Shown piece by piece: positions 45,578 through 54,626 of a stretch of 64,000 nucleotides of DNA. Position 1 is the first letter of the stretch; every line of letters starts with the position of its first letter. This stretch comes from JANMES01 sp038229715. GTDB lineage: Bacteria; Planctomycetota; Phycisphaerae; Tepidisphaerales; Tepidisphaeraceae. The position numbers were made by a program, and so were the translations under genes. The DNA lies in assembly GCA_038229715.1 (NCBI GenBank), contig JBBROD010000014.1:3792-67791 (forward strand). The letters run 5' to 3'. The notes under the pieces were generated by a model. That model was not told the origin of the DNA, ran no database searches, and worked only from the letters and a program-made list of their open reading frames with translations.

Positions 45578-45660
45578 CGTCATCCTGAGGTACACCGAAG
45601 GATCTCGAATTGCGAGCGGCTTTCGACATTCGAGATCCTTCGGCGTACCTCAGGATGACG
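45578..45660. repeat. Palindromic repeat with 16-bp perfect arms
   Basis: CGTCATCCTGAGGTAC (45578-45593) and its perfect inverted copy (45645-45660) enclose further pairing (CGAAGGATCTCGAAT with ATTCGAGATCCTTCG). It lies just after nadB and could end its transcript. The following 190 bases to the PEP-CTERM gene show nothing further. Confidence 0.88.
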
Positions 45661-45848
45661 ACAAACGATCGGTATCACGCGACGTCAAAAGGCGCGTTGC
45701 TCGAAAGGCGCGTTGTACTGGCTGTGGCGTTGAGATCAGTTGCCGGTCAAAAAATTCTACTGCAAAAATGAAGGAAGAGATCACTCGCATGTGGATTTTG
45801 GACTATTCCACGTTTCGATTGCTAGCGGAGTTTTAGCAAGATGACGAC

Positions 45849-46517
45849 CTATCGCGCCCGGCGACGACGACCCAGCAGCAGCGTGGCCGAGAGGGCCAAG
45901 AAGCTGAGCGTGGTCGGCTCGGGGACGGCGTTGACAGCGGTGAGAGAGCTGACGATGTTGGAAGGGCGGTTGTTCGATCCGCCGCCGGACCCACCGCCAC
46001 CACCACCGCCGTATTGGGGTTGGGAACCGGGGCCGGCTCCGCCGAGGGCGAACAGGTCGATCAGACCGACTCCGCCGCCGGCGCTGTTGGAGGAGAAGTA
46101 CGACATCGGGCCGGTCGTAGCGCTGGTGACCATTGAAGCGCCGAGCGTGGGGTCCCAAGTGCCGGTGGTGTCGGCCATCGCGAAGGCGGTCGCGCCGCCG
46201 ACGTGACCGTCAGCGCCTTTGAAGAATTCCTCGCCCCACGAGGAATCGTGTGGCTTGGCGATCAGCGCCAGCTGGCGAATGCTCGCCAGTTCGTCGGCGT
46301 CCAGGCCGTCGTGATTCGATCGCGCAAACAGCTCATCGAGCGAGGCGGCCGTCTCGTCTTCTTTGTCCGTAAGTTGGGTGATATCGCCAACGCCGCCTTT
46401 GAGCGCAAGAACATCGGGATAAGTGCGGCCCGGGCGCGGCGCGATTCGGTAAACCGTATCGCCCACTGCCAGTGCGGCCAGCAAGCAACCTGCGGTGATG
46501 GCAAGCGTTGATTTCAC
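45849..46517 (-). CDS. PEP-CTERM-tailed exported protein
   Basis: 222 residues. A signal peptide (STLAITAGCLLAALAVG) starts the protein. The C-terminus is a PEP-CTERM sorting signal: AVPEPTTL, a hydrophobic stretch (SFLALSATLLLG) and a basic end (RRRRAR). This marks it for recognition by an exosortase, which is not in this window. The middle holds a Gly/Ser-rich linker (YGGGGGGGSGGGS). There is no catalytic motif, so it is likely a cell-envelope or matrix protein. Confidence 0.85.
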   Translation of the reverse strand: MKSTLAITAGCLLAALAVGDTVYRIAPRPGRTYPDVLALKGGVGDITQLTDKEDETAASLDELFARSNHDGLDADELASIRQLALIAKPHDSSWGEEFFKGADGHVGGATAFAMADTTGTWDPTLGASMVTSATTGPMSYFSSNSAGGGVGLIDLFALGGAGPGSQPQYGGGGGGGSGGGSNNRPSNIVSSLTAVNAVPEPTTLSFLALSATLLLGRRRRAR

Positions 46518-46801
46518 AAACCCTCAAGTCTTTGCAGATTTCCAATTGAAGAGGGTGCGAATTGCATACCTCTCCCATCCGTAATCAATCTACCCCGTCT
46601 AGCACGGGCGCGTCAACAGAAACTATTTAAAAGCGGAGCGCTTTAGTTCGCCCGATAACAAGATGGGTAAACTGTGTCGAACTCTTGCCTCATTTATCCC
46701 GCCGAATGAGCATAAGTCCCTGATTTCCAAATGTTTCGAGCTTCGTCCCAACTTCGGGATTTATTTTGAAATCCCACATTCCTCGATATGATGGCCGGCC
46801 C

Positions 46802-47785
46802 ATGGCTGATTCCATTCGCGGGCAACGCATTCTCATCACCGGCGGGGCGGGCTTCATAGGCTCGCACCTGGCGGCTCAACTGGTCGCCGGCGGGGCGCTG
46901 GTGACCGTTTTAGACGACCTTTCCACCGGCAGAGAGAGCAACCTGGCGGCCCTGCGGGGCCAATCCGGGTTTCACCTCGTTCGCGATTCGGTCGAAAACC
47001 AAGCCACCGTCGGCACGCTGATGAGCCAGTGCGACGTGGTCTATCACCTCGCCAGCGCCGTAGGCGTGCAGTTGATTCTGGACGAGCCGGTCCGCACGAT
47101 TCGCACCACCATCCACGGCACGGAAGTGGTTCTGGAAGCCGCGTTTAAGTTCAATCGGCCGGTGCTGATCACCAGCAGTTCTGAGGTCTACGGCAAAGGC
47201 GCCCGTGTCCCTTTTAATGAAGACGACGACGTGGTGATGGGCGCTACCCGTTTCAGCCGGTGGAGCTATGCGTACAGCAAGGGAATCGACGAGTTTTTAG
47301 GGCTCGCCTACCACAAGCAATCCGGCCTGCCGGTCACGATCGTGCGACTCTTCAACACCGTCGGCCCACGACAGGTGGGGATGTACGGCATGGTCCTGCC
47401 GCGGTTCGTGACGGCTGCGCTCGCCGACAAGCCGCTGCAAATCTACGGCGACGGCAAGCAAACCCGCTGCTTCTGCCATGTCGCCGATGTCACCGACGCC
47501 ATGCGCAAGCTGATGGACACGCCCAAAAGCGTCGGCCAGGTCTTCAACCTCGGCAGCGACGAGGAAATCTCGATCGTCGACCTCGCCAAGCGCGTGATCG
47601 AACTAGCCGGGTCCAAGAGCGGCGTCGAGTACCTCTCCTACGAAAAAGCCTACGGCCAAGTCTTCGACGACCTGCCCCGACGCGTGCCGAAGCTCGACCG
47701 AATCCGCTCGGTGATTCCGTTCGAGCGGAAGTACAATCTCGAACAGATTATCCAGTCCGTAATCGCGGAGCAGCGGGCCACATAG
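46802..47785 (+). CDS. NAD-dependent nucleotide-sugar epimerase/dehydratase
   Basis: 327 residues from ATG 46802. The extended short-chain dehydrogenase fold is complete: ITGGAGFIGSHLAAQL (NAD binding), the active-site SSSEVYG and WSYAYSKGIDEF (Tyr-x3-Lys), and RLFNTVGPRQ. It most resembles UDP-glucuronate decarboxylase or UDP-glucose 4-epimerase-like enzymes; exact sugar unknown. It opens the polysaccharide region and precedes the WecA-type transferase by 137 bases. Confidence 0.85.
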   Translation: MADSIRGQRILITGGAGFIGSHLAAQLVAGGALVTVLDDLSTGRESNLAALRGQSGFHLVRDSVENQATVGTLMSQCDVVYHLASAVGVQLILDEPVRTIRTTIHGTEVVLEAAFKFNRPVLITSSSEVYGKGARVPFNEDDDVVMGATRFSRWSYAYSKGIDEFLGLAYHKQSGLPVTIVRLFNTVGPRQVGMYGMVLPRFVTAALADKPLQIYGDGKQTRCFCHVADVTDAMRKLMDTPKSVGQVFNLGSDEEISIVDLAKRVIELAGSKSGVEYLSYEKAYGQVFDDLPRRVPKLDRIRSVIPFERKYNLEQIIQSVIAEQRAT

Positions 47786-47922
47786 ATCGGTTAAGCCTTC
47801 CCTCCGCTCGGCCGAAGAATAGTCAGCAGGCTGTACAGGCACGTAAACCCGGCTGAACAATAAGCTATCGGACGTCGTACTAAACAACTCAGTGGATCCG
47901 GGGGCGAACGGACGACATCGGC

Positions 47923-49182
47923 ATGTTGGCACAGATCGTTTCTCCAACCTTCAGCGTCGATCAGGTGCTCTCGCCGTACGTCTACGTTTTTTATGCTGCG
48001 TTCATCATTTCGTTCATCTTCACGCCATTGATGCGGCAGGTCGCGCTGTATTTCGGCGTGATCGATCAGCCGGATAAGAAACGCAAATTGCACAAAACGC
48101 CGATCGCCTATCTCGGCGGGGTGGCGGTGTTCCTTGGGTGGCTGGCGGGGATGGCGATCAGCCAGCAGTTGCAACTGCACCGGATCGAACCGGGCTGGCC
48201 GACGGATTACCTCGTCGTCAAGTTCAGCATCGTTCTGGGAGCGGGCGTGATCGTGATCCTCGGTTTGTGGGACGACATTTACGGCATCTCGCCGGGGCTC
48301 AAAATCGCGGGACAGATTCTGGCCACCGCGCTGCTCCTGTACGACAACGTCGGCACGACGTGTCTGGCGCCGATCATTCAGCCGATCAGCGAAAAGCTGT
48401 CGTTCTACTTCGGGTTGCCGCTGGTCTCACTCTCGGTCATTCAGTTCCTCAGCAGCATGCTCGTCGTCGGCGTGGTCGTTGGGTGTTGTAACGCTTCGAA
48501 CCTGATGGACGGCATGGACGGCCTGTGCGGCGGGGTGACGGGCATCATCGCCGCCGGCTTTTTGTTCATCGCCGTCAATCTCGCGATGGTCGGCGGCGGG
48601 TTGCACACCAACGCTGACGCGCTCCGCATCGTGATCGCGCTGGCGCTGCTCGGCGCGGTGCTGGGGTTCGTCCCGTACAACTTCAACCCCGCCAGCATCT
48701 TCATGGGCGACACCGGCAGTATGTTCCTGGGCTACTGCTGCGGCACGATGATCATCCAGATGGCCGAGGAGCGCCCCAAGTGGTTCCTTGCTGCCATGGT
48801 GATGTTCGCGCTGCCGGTGCTGGATACGAGCCTTGCTTTCGCCCGCCGATGGGTCGGCAAACGGCCGTTATTTAGCGCCGACAGCCAGCACTTCCATCAC
48901 CAGTTGCAGCAGCGCGGTTTCAGCGTGAAACAGACGGTGCTCATCGAGTACGGGCTGGCGTTTTTGTTCGCGCTGCTCGGTTCGAGCATGGTCTTCCTCC
49001 GAACCCGCTACGCCGGCGCGGTGTACATGGTGGTGTTCGGGTCGATCATCGTGGCGGCGTACAAGATGGGAATGGTCCACGAGCGGAAGCTGGCCCACGA
49101 ACCCAAACGGCGCAAGAACGACGCGAGCGCATCGGCTACGTCTGGCTTGCCGTCGACGCCTCCCCATAATCTCGCCGAATAG
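47923..49182 (+). CDS. WecA/TagO-type undecaprenyl-phosphate phosphosugar transferase
   Basis: 419 residues with about eleven membrane helices. The family motifs are present: LGLWDDIYGISPGLK (Asp pair), NASNLMDGMDGLCGG, PASIFMGDTGSMFLGY and the sugar-recognition loop SADSQHFHHQLQQRG. It transfers a sugar-1-phosphate (GlcNAc-1-P in WecA/TagO) to undecaprenyl phosphate, the committed step for O-antigen, enterobacterial common antigen or teichoic-like polymers. The charged C-terminal tail (ERKLAHEPKRRKN) is cytoplasmic. Confidence 0.9.
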   Translation: MLAQIVSPTFSVDQVLSPYVYVFYAAFIISFIFTPLMRQVALYFGVIDQPDKKRKLHKTPIAYLGGVAVFLGWLAGMAISQQLQLHRIEPGWPTDYLVVKFSIVLGAGVIVILGLWDDIYGISPGLKIAGQILATALLLYDNVGTTCLAPIIQPISEKLSFYFGLPLVSLSVIQFLSSMLVVGVVVGCCNASNLMDGMDGLCGGVTGIIAAGFLFIAVNLAMVGGGLHTNADALRIVIALALLGAVLGFVPYNFNPASIFMGDTGSMFLGYCCGTMIIQMAEERPKWFLAAMVMFALPVLDTSLAFARRWVGKRPLFSADSQHFHHQLQQRGFSVKQTVLIEYGLAFLFALLGSSMVFLRTRYAGAVYMVVFGSIIVAAYKMGMVHERKLAHEPKRRKNDASASATSGLPSTPPHNLAE

Positions 49183-49318
49183 TCATCGCGATTTCGGTTC
49201 CCAATCAGAATCGGCACGGCCCAACGGCGCGGGGATTGCGCAGGCTGCTTTGTGGTCGCTCCGGCGGCGGAGTATAGTGTTGCTCCTACCCGCAAATTGC
49301 AGTGACCAAGGAGCCAAC

Positions 49319-50245
49319 ATGTCAGATCGAACTCACAATCTCACCCGGCGTACTTTTGTAAAATGCCTCGCGGCGGGCGTGGCGGCGGCAACCGTGGGGC
49401 GCGGCGTGCCGCTGCTGGCTGCAGAGGCGGTCAAGTTTCGCCAGGTGTTGGTCCTGTCTGACATCCACATCGGATACCAAGCCGACGGAGTCGACGGCGC
49501 TGAGTGGTTCGATCGTGCTCTGAAAGAACTTAAAACCAACCAAGTGCCGATCGACTACGCAATGGCGCTAGGCGATCTCGCCCATACCGCCACCGAGGCG
49601 GCGTATAAAACGTACCTCGATATACGCAACAAGAGCCAGATCGCTAAATGGTTCGAAATCGCCGGCAACCACGAGTGGCACGGCAACGAAGTGAAGAACT
49701 ACGAGGCGCTGGTGCGAAGCATCAAGCCGCACTCGTACTTGGACGGCAATATCGCGTGGTTTTTCGTCTCCGACGAAGATGCCGGCACGCCGGGCTTGAT
49801 GAGTCAGGAAACCATCGACTGGCTCAGAAGCGGTCTGGAAAAACACAAGGACGACGTCAAGATCGTCTGCACGCACCAGCTCGTTCACGATACGGTGCGC
49901 GCGTCCACCAATAAAGAGCGCTGCATCCACCCCAAGGAAAAGATCGCAAAAATCCTGGCCGACTTCCCCGTCGATCTCTGGATGTGCGGCCACGAGCACC
50001 ATCGCCCTTACTCGAAAGAAGAGATTCTCCGCAAAGCCGGCACGACGTTCCTGAATGTCGCTTCCATGAGCCATGCGTACAACACAAAGGAAAGCCAGTC
50101 GTATGTGCTTCGGTTTGAAGAGGGGGCCAAGCAGATCACCGCCCGCCGACGCGTACACGACGTGCAGGATTTTGCAAAAGAGTACGACCTGGTGATCCCG
50201 CTGAATCGCGAATTACGCCTGGGTGCCGTCGATGCAACGCGCTAA
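49319..50245 (+). CDS. Tat-exported metallophosphoesterase
   Basis: 308 residues from ATG 49319, preceded by AAGGAG. The N-terminus has a twin-arginine signal (NLTRRTFVKCLAAGVAAATV). The calcineurin-like motifs occur in order: LSDIHIGY, GDLAH, GNHEWHG, CTHQLVHD and CGHEHHRPY, binding two metal ions. It would hydrolyse phosphodiesters or monoesters outside the cytoplasm. Substrate unknown. Confidence 0.9.
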   Translation: MSDRTHNLTRRTFVKCLAAGVAAATVGRGVPLLAAEAVKFRQVLVLSDIHIGYQADGVDGAEWFDRALKELKTNQVPIDYAMALGDLAHTATEAAYKTYLDIRNKSQIAKWFEIAGNHEWHGNEVKNYEALVRSIKPHSYLDGNIAWFFVSDEDAGTPGLMSQETIDWLRSGLEKHKDDVKIVCTHQLVHDTVRASTNKERCIHPKEKIAKILADFPVDLWMCGHEHHRPYSKEEILRKAGTTFLNVASMSHAYNTKESQSYVLRFEEGAKQITARRRVHDVQDFAKEYDLVIPLNRELRLGAVDATR

Positions 50246-50308
50246 CGGCCCGATCGGACTTTATCTCTTATAGAATCGCCTCCGGTTGCCGGCGAGGAAA
50301 AGGGGGGC

Positions 50309-50364
50309 GATAAAGGGGACGCGGTTCTATCATGGGCAACCGAAAAAGAATCACTTCCCCTTTA
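50309..50364. repeat. Palindromic repeat (ATAAAGGGGA word)
   Basis: ATAAAGGGGACGCGGTTCT on the left is an imperfect inverted copy of AAGAATCACTTCCCCTTTAT on the right, 17 bases apart. It lies in the spacer before the TIM-barrel gene. Confidence 0.65.
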
Positions 50365-50395
50365 TATTCCCGTATATTTCTCTCTCGAGGCAATT

Positions 50396-51307
50396 ATGAC
50401 GATCAAAATTTCATGCAGTTCCTTCCTGATTGTTTGCGGAACGTTCACTCTTTGGTTCAATGTGTTGTATGCAAACGCCGCCGCGCCGACGACTCAGCCG
50501 ACGCGAAACCTATTCGGCGCGTTCAACTTGAACATGACCGAGCGCCCGCCCGCTAAGCAGGTGAATCTCCTGCACAAGAACGGCTACGAAGGCTTGATGT
50601 TCTGGTGGAACCCCGGCGCGGGCCTGAAGCAGATCGAGCAGTTTCAGGCCGCGGGGCCGGTGCAGGACGGGTCGGTCAAACTGCTGGCGGTTTTATCGCT
50701 GCACAACTTCACCAAGGCGATGGACCCTAACCTTCTCGACAGTTTGTTCGAGAAGATGGCCATCACACATACCTACTACTGGTTGATGTTGGACGGCCCG
50801 CGGAATCAGGACGAGCAGTTCGTCGCCGCGCTGCAGAAAATTTGCGAACAAGCCAAGGCCCGCGGGGTTGAGGTCGTGTTCTATCCGCACTTCGGTCAGT
50901 ATTGCGATACCGTCGAAGAGTCGCTGCGGCTGATCAAACTGGCAGACCGCACCAATCTGTTTACGTCAGTGCACCTTTGCCACGAGTTGAAGAAGCAGAA
51001 TCAGAACCGCCTTGGCGAGATAATTCAGCGTGCGGCCTCGATGTTAAAACTCGCTTCGGTAAATGGGGCGTTCAATGACGGCATAGGCAATAAGATCCCC
51101 GGCTGGTCGCGCGTGATCTGTCCGTTGGACGAGGGTGACTTCGACGCGAAGCTCTTCCTGCGACCACTCCGTAAGTACGGCTACACTGGACCGATCCTCC
51201 TGCATACCTTCGGCCTGGCCGCGAAACCAGAAGACCATTACCCGCGATCGATGGCGGCATGGAAATCATTGAACGAGACATTGGATATGGAAGATCCGAA
51301 AAAATAA
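50396..51307 (+). CDS. Secreted TIM-barrel protein, sugar isomerase-like
   Basis: 303 residues. A signal peptide (SSFLIVCGTFTLWFNVLYANA) leads to the TQPT linker often seen after planctomycete signal peptides. The mature part has the alternating strands and helices of the xylose-isomerase-like TIM barrel/AP endonuclease 2 family (ARGVEVVFYPHFGQYCDTVE, FTSVHLCHELKK, YGYTGPILLHTFGL). Metal-binding acids are not all evident, so enzymatic activity is uncertain. Confidence 0.75.
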   Translation: MTIKISCSSFLIVCGTFTLWFNVLYANAAAPTTQPTRNLFGAFNLNMTERPPAKQVNLLHKNGYEGLMFWWNPGAGLKQIEQFQAAGPVQDGSVKLLAVLSLHNFTKAMDPNLLDSLFEKMAITHTYYWLMLDGPRNQDEQFVAALQKICEQAKARGVEVVFYPHFGQYCDTVEESLRLIKLADRTNLFTSVHLCHELKKQNQNRLGEIIQRAASMLKLASVNGAFNDGIGNKIPGWSRVICPLDEGDFDAKLFLRPLRKYGYTGPILLHTFGLAAKPEDHYPRSMAAWKSLNETLDMEDPKK

Positions 51308-51388
51308 CCGGGTCAGAAAAATAACCGGGACGGGTCCAACTAATTAATTGGGACCTGACACGGTTAATTTCCCGACCCGGTTATTTTT
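51302..51388. repeat. CCGGGTC/GGTCCAAYTAATTAATTG palindromic repeat, copy A
   Basis: AATAACCGGGTC and AATAACCGGGACGGGTCCAA on the left and GGGACCTGACACGG and CCCGACCCGGTTATTTTT on the right form long imperfect inverted arms around AACTAATTAATTGG. A copy with the same core is at 54541-54626. The two copies bracket the sialate esterase pair. Confidence 0.8.
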
Positions 51389-51478
51389 CCTTAGTAACTG
51401 AATTCTAAAGCAGGCAATGGCTGTATGAGTAGGAAATTTGATTCCGTGGGCAATGCGACGGATATGAAATCTCCTCAA

Positions 51479-52615
51479 TTATTGGCGTTGAATCTCCCTT
51501 GTTTTAAGCAACTCCACCATCGCTTGCCCCATCTCTTCACCCATTAACCAATACGACTCTCCGTTGTTGTTCCAGTGAATCCCCTGCTTGCTCCCACCGA
51601 ACTCCTCGCGTGGCCGCCAGAAGTCCCGGGTTTCAGCGGTGGCCACGTTGCCTTTGAACTCCGGTCGCTGGGAAATCCCTACCTGTGCATCCCGGACCAT
51701 GCGCCACCACTTCGTGGCCTTGTCCTTCTGTTCCTGCGTTGCGTTCCCCTGCACCAAGTCCGCGAAGTCCCGGCCGTAGCAGCCGGTAATAGCCACCACT
51801 GCCTGCATGTCGGGCGCTTCGAATTCTTTCCGCAAATCTTTGATGAGGTTCGTCAGATTCCTCCCGTATTCGGGAGCCAGCTTTTCGTTCGCATCGTGCT
51901 CGCCCTGATTCCAGAAGAAGCCTGCAATCTTGTATCCCTGCGCCTTATCGTATCCCGGGACGATCTCCGGCAGGCGGGCGACGGCATTGCGCAACGCTTC
52001 CACCACCAGCGGATACTTGTCGCCTAGTTGACCGCCCGAACTCGGAGGACGGAAATTAACGCCCAAACTATTAGCGCCAAAAGCCACCTTCACCAGCAGA
52101 ACGGTTTCGTCATACTTGTCGCCCAAGACATAGCCGATGCCCAGTTCAGGACCAAATCCCTTGTTGCGAAAGCCGCCATAGCCTGGTTTGAGTCCGCTAT
52201 GAACCGCATCCGTCCCGGTCCCCATGGTGATGAACACGTCCTCGCGGATTGTCCAACCGGACGGGGTCTTGTTCGGCCCACTATAAAGACTCTTGTACTT
52301 CTCCACATTTTCCGGGGCCTTGATAAACCGGACCAATGTTGCGTTCTGCGGTGCCGCCGGCTTGTTCACGTCGCCCAACTCGCCACGCCCACTCATGTTG
52401 GACTGACCGGAGAGCAGAAAGATCAGCACCGGCTTCTTGCCAGCAGGGCCTTTTTCGGCGGCTCGCAGATCGGACGGAAACACCAAAAGAGCAGCAATGA
52501 GCCCCAGACAAGGCAAAACCCGATGTAAAGCAGTCGTCAAAGCCAAGAATGGCCATCCTTTTGCGAAACATCTTTGTTGGCGCATTGGGTTTGTTTTGGT
52601 GAATTTGATCGTCAT
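51479..52615 (-). CDS. Sialate O-acetylesterase family protein (SASA/DUF303)
   Basis: 378 residues from the ATG at 52615, with AAGGAAATT upstream. A signal peptide (LGLIAALLVFPSDLRAAE) is followed by the SGNH-type SASA pattern: FLLSGQSNMSGRG (nucleophile Ser) and FFWNQGEHDAN in the middle, with the catalytic His expected near IHWNNNG. These enzymes remove O-acetyl groups from sialic acids or acetylated polysaccharides. It follows the larger esterase by 23 bases. Visibly lower GC than the flanking genes. Confidence 0.85.
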   Translation of the reverse strand: MTIKFTKTNPMRQQRCFAKGWPFLALTTALHRVLPCLGLIAALLVFPSDLRAAEKGPAGKKPVLIFLLSGQSNMSGRGELGDVNKPAAPQNATLVRFIKAPENVEKYKSLYSGPNKTPSGWTIREDVFITMGTGTDAVHSGLKPGYGGFRNKGFGPELGIGYVLGDKYDETVLLVKVAFGANSLGVNFRPPSSGGQLGDKYPLVVEALRNAVARLPEIVPGYDKAQGYKIAGFFWNQGEHDANEKLAPEYGRNLTNLIKDLRKEFEAPDMQAVVAITGCYGRDFADLVQGNATQEQKDKATKWWRMVRDAQVGISQRPEFKGNVATAETRDFWRPREEFGGSKQGIHWNNNGESYWLMGEEMGQAMVELLKTREIQRQ

Positions 52616-52638
52616 CAATTTCCTTATTCGATAGCTTA

Positions 52639-54519
52639 TCAATTCGTCCCCAACGCCTGTATACGTCCCTGGATTTCAACCGCCTGTTTTGCCTCTTCTA
52701 TTCTCCTGCGATCACAGCGCTCCGCGGCGTCCTTACCCATCGCCTTCATATGCGCACCGTCCAAGGCCTCCACCACCGGGTCTTTCGTCTCTGGCCAATC
52801 CCATTGATCGGTGCGGAAGCCCTGGAGCGGTAGCCACGGCTTGCCATTCACCTTGAGATTGCCCATTGGGCTGCGTGCCCAGGCGTAGCGCACGGCGACC
52901 GGGGCCTTGACCAGGGGACTCCACACGTGAATTTTCGTACCATCGTGACTCTTGCCGGCGATGTCCCAGATTCCGGAATCTTGCTTGTGCTGGAACGCAG
53001 CGTGGGCCATATAGAACTTACCGTCTTCGCCAGCAATGGAAAACCCCTCTGGAATGGTGGACAGGTCATCCGGTAAGACGGGCTTGTCGAAGGTAAGCAT
53101 CATGACATCGCCTCTCGGTTCCGCCGAAACCAGCGATGCCGCATCCCAGCCCACTCGCATTCCGTACACTTTGCTGAGCGCCCATCGCGCCGCGCGGAGT
53201 CCATGCATCTGCTTCTTCAGTGGGTGCAGCCCCGGAATTTGCTGGTCATAACCTGAAATGAAGCACGTATGTTCGGGCTCCTTCACGTCGGCCAGCCCAA
53301 GCCGCTGCGCTTCGCGGATATAGGATGCGGCGTCGCGGTCCCAATTCTCAAAATTTTCGGGCGTCTGGGAAATTCCCCCGGCACAAAACTCGATGACGCC
53401 CACCGGCAGATTCGCGTCCCCGAAGTCTTCACGCCAACCTTCGACCATAAGTTTCATGAGGACCCGATAGCGCTTGGGCCGGCTGCTGGTCCCCATGGCG
53501 TTATTAAAACCTTGGTGAAAAATCACCCCCTTGATGTTGAGCCCTTTGAAGACACCAAACATGCCGTTGTAGCAAGCGGCCGCATCGTTGGGGCTGCGTC
53601 CGGGCACGTCCCAGGACCGCACGTCGTTGCGTGTGGGCTTGGGCGGAAGCTTGGCCTCGACCACGCCCTTGCCGCGCTGCGCTGCGACGGTCTTCTCCCA
53701 TTTCTCGACGAGGGACTTCATCGTCGCATCCCAATCAAACTCGGCCCGGCGCTTGTCTACCGACTCAAGGTATGTGGCGGCCAACGGGTCATCTTTGAAC
53801 TTGTGACGGGGTACCAGGCTCTCGATGCTTGCCCCGCCGCGCGCGTTATCGATGATGCCGATGGGAATCTGCAATGCCTGCTGTAGTCGGGAGGCAAAGG
53901 TGTAACCAATGGCGGAAAATCCGCCTGCGGTTTTCGGCGTGGCGACGGTCCAGACCTCGACATTGCCGGCCGGAATATCCGTTTCTACATTCTCGGATTC
54001 ACTAGGCGCGATGCCAACCCGGCGCAGCAGGGGAAGGTTCGCGGTGGCCATTTCCATGTCGGCTTCCAGAACCTTGCTCAATTGGAGTGCCATGTTGCTC
54101 TGGCCGTTCATCACCCAGACGTCGCCGATGAGAATGTTGTCCAGCTCGCGCTTGTCGTCGCCACACACGACGGTCAACTTTTGCCCGACGGAGTTCGCCG
54201 GTTGAGCGGGGAACGTCGCCTCCCACCGGCCATTCTCACCAGTGGCCGCCGCTGCGGCGTTCGCCGCGCCAAACTGGACGGAAACTTTGCGGCCGGGTTC
54301 AGCCCAGCCCCAAACTATGATCGGCTTGTCACGCTGGAGGACCATGTTAGATCCGAAGATGTTGTGGACGCGCAGGGACGTGCTTTCGGCAGACCACGCG
54401 CTCGCCGGCATCGTCACTAATAACAACGCCAACGCGGTCGCTGTGATATATAACAAACGGCAACGTTGCTGTTCGTGGCCACATCGCCTGAATGTGGGTT
54501 TAGGGAGATGTCGGTTCAT
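52639..54519 (-). CDS. Sialate O-acetylesterase, large form
   Basis: 626 residues from the ATG at 54519 (a GTG six bases upstream is the alternative). A signal peptide (YITATALALLLVTMPASAWS) precedes a beta-sandwich (VHNIFGSNMVLQRDKPIIVWG) and the esterase domain with DVWVMNGQSNM (Ser), NARGGASIESL and KGVIFHQGFNNAM. The last has FHQG where most relatives have WYQGE, so the glutamate after the Gln-Gly is replaced by Phe. It probably deacetylates host- or self-derived glycans in the periplasm, together with the smaller esterase in the same transcript. Confidence 0.88.
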   Translation of the reverse strand: MNRHLPKPTFRRCGHEQQRCRLLYITATALALLLVTMPASAWSAESTSLRVHNIFGSNMVLQRDKPIIVWGWAEPGRKVSVQFGAANAAAAATGENGRWEATFPAQPANSVGQKLTVVCGDDKRELDNILIGDVWVMNGQSNMALQLSKVLEADMEMATANLPLLRRVGIAPSESENVETDIPAGNVEVWTVATPKTAGGFSAIGYTFASRLQQALQIPIGIIDNARGGASIESLVPRHKFKDDPLAATYLESVDKRRAEFDWDATMKSLVEKWEKTVAAQRGKGVVEAKLPPKPTRNDVRSWDVPGRSPNDAAACYNGMFGVFKGLNIKGVIFHQGFNNAMGTSSRPKRYRVLMKLMVEGWREDFGDANLPVGVIEFCAGGISQTPENFENWDRDAASYIREAQRLGLADVKEPEHTCFISGYDQQIPGLHPLKKQMHGLRAARWALSKVYGMRVGWDAASLVSAEPRGDVMMLTFDKPVLPDDLSTIPEGFSIAGEDGKFYMAHAAFQHKQDSGIWDIAGKSHDGTKIHVWSPLVKAPVAVRYAWARSPMGNLKVNGKPWLPLQGFRTDQWDWPETKDPVVEALDGAHMKAMGKDAAERCDRRRIEEAKQAVEIQGRIQALGTN

Positions 54520-54540
54520 AATCACTTTTCTTTCTCTGAA

Positions 54541-54626
54541 ATAATTAAGCGGGTCAAATAATTAAGCGGGTCAAAATAATTAAGCGGGTCAGGTCCAATT
54601 AATTAATTGGACCCGTCCCGGTTATC
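54541..54626. repeat. CCGGGTC/GGTCCAATTAATTAATTG palindromic repeat, copy B with tandem words
   Basis: TAATTAAGCGGGTCAAA is repeated three times in tandem (54542-54590) and followed by GGTCCAATTAATTAATTGGA and CCCGTCCCGGTTAT. The core matches the repeat at 51302-51388. It lies immediately upstream of the esterase operon, so it must lie in or beside its promoter. Confidence 0.8.
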
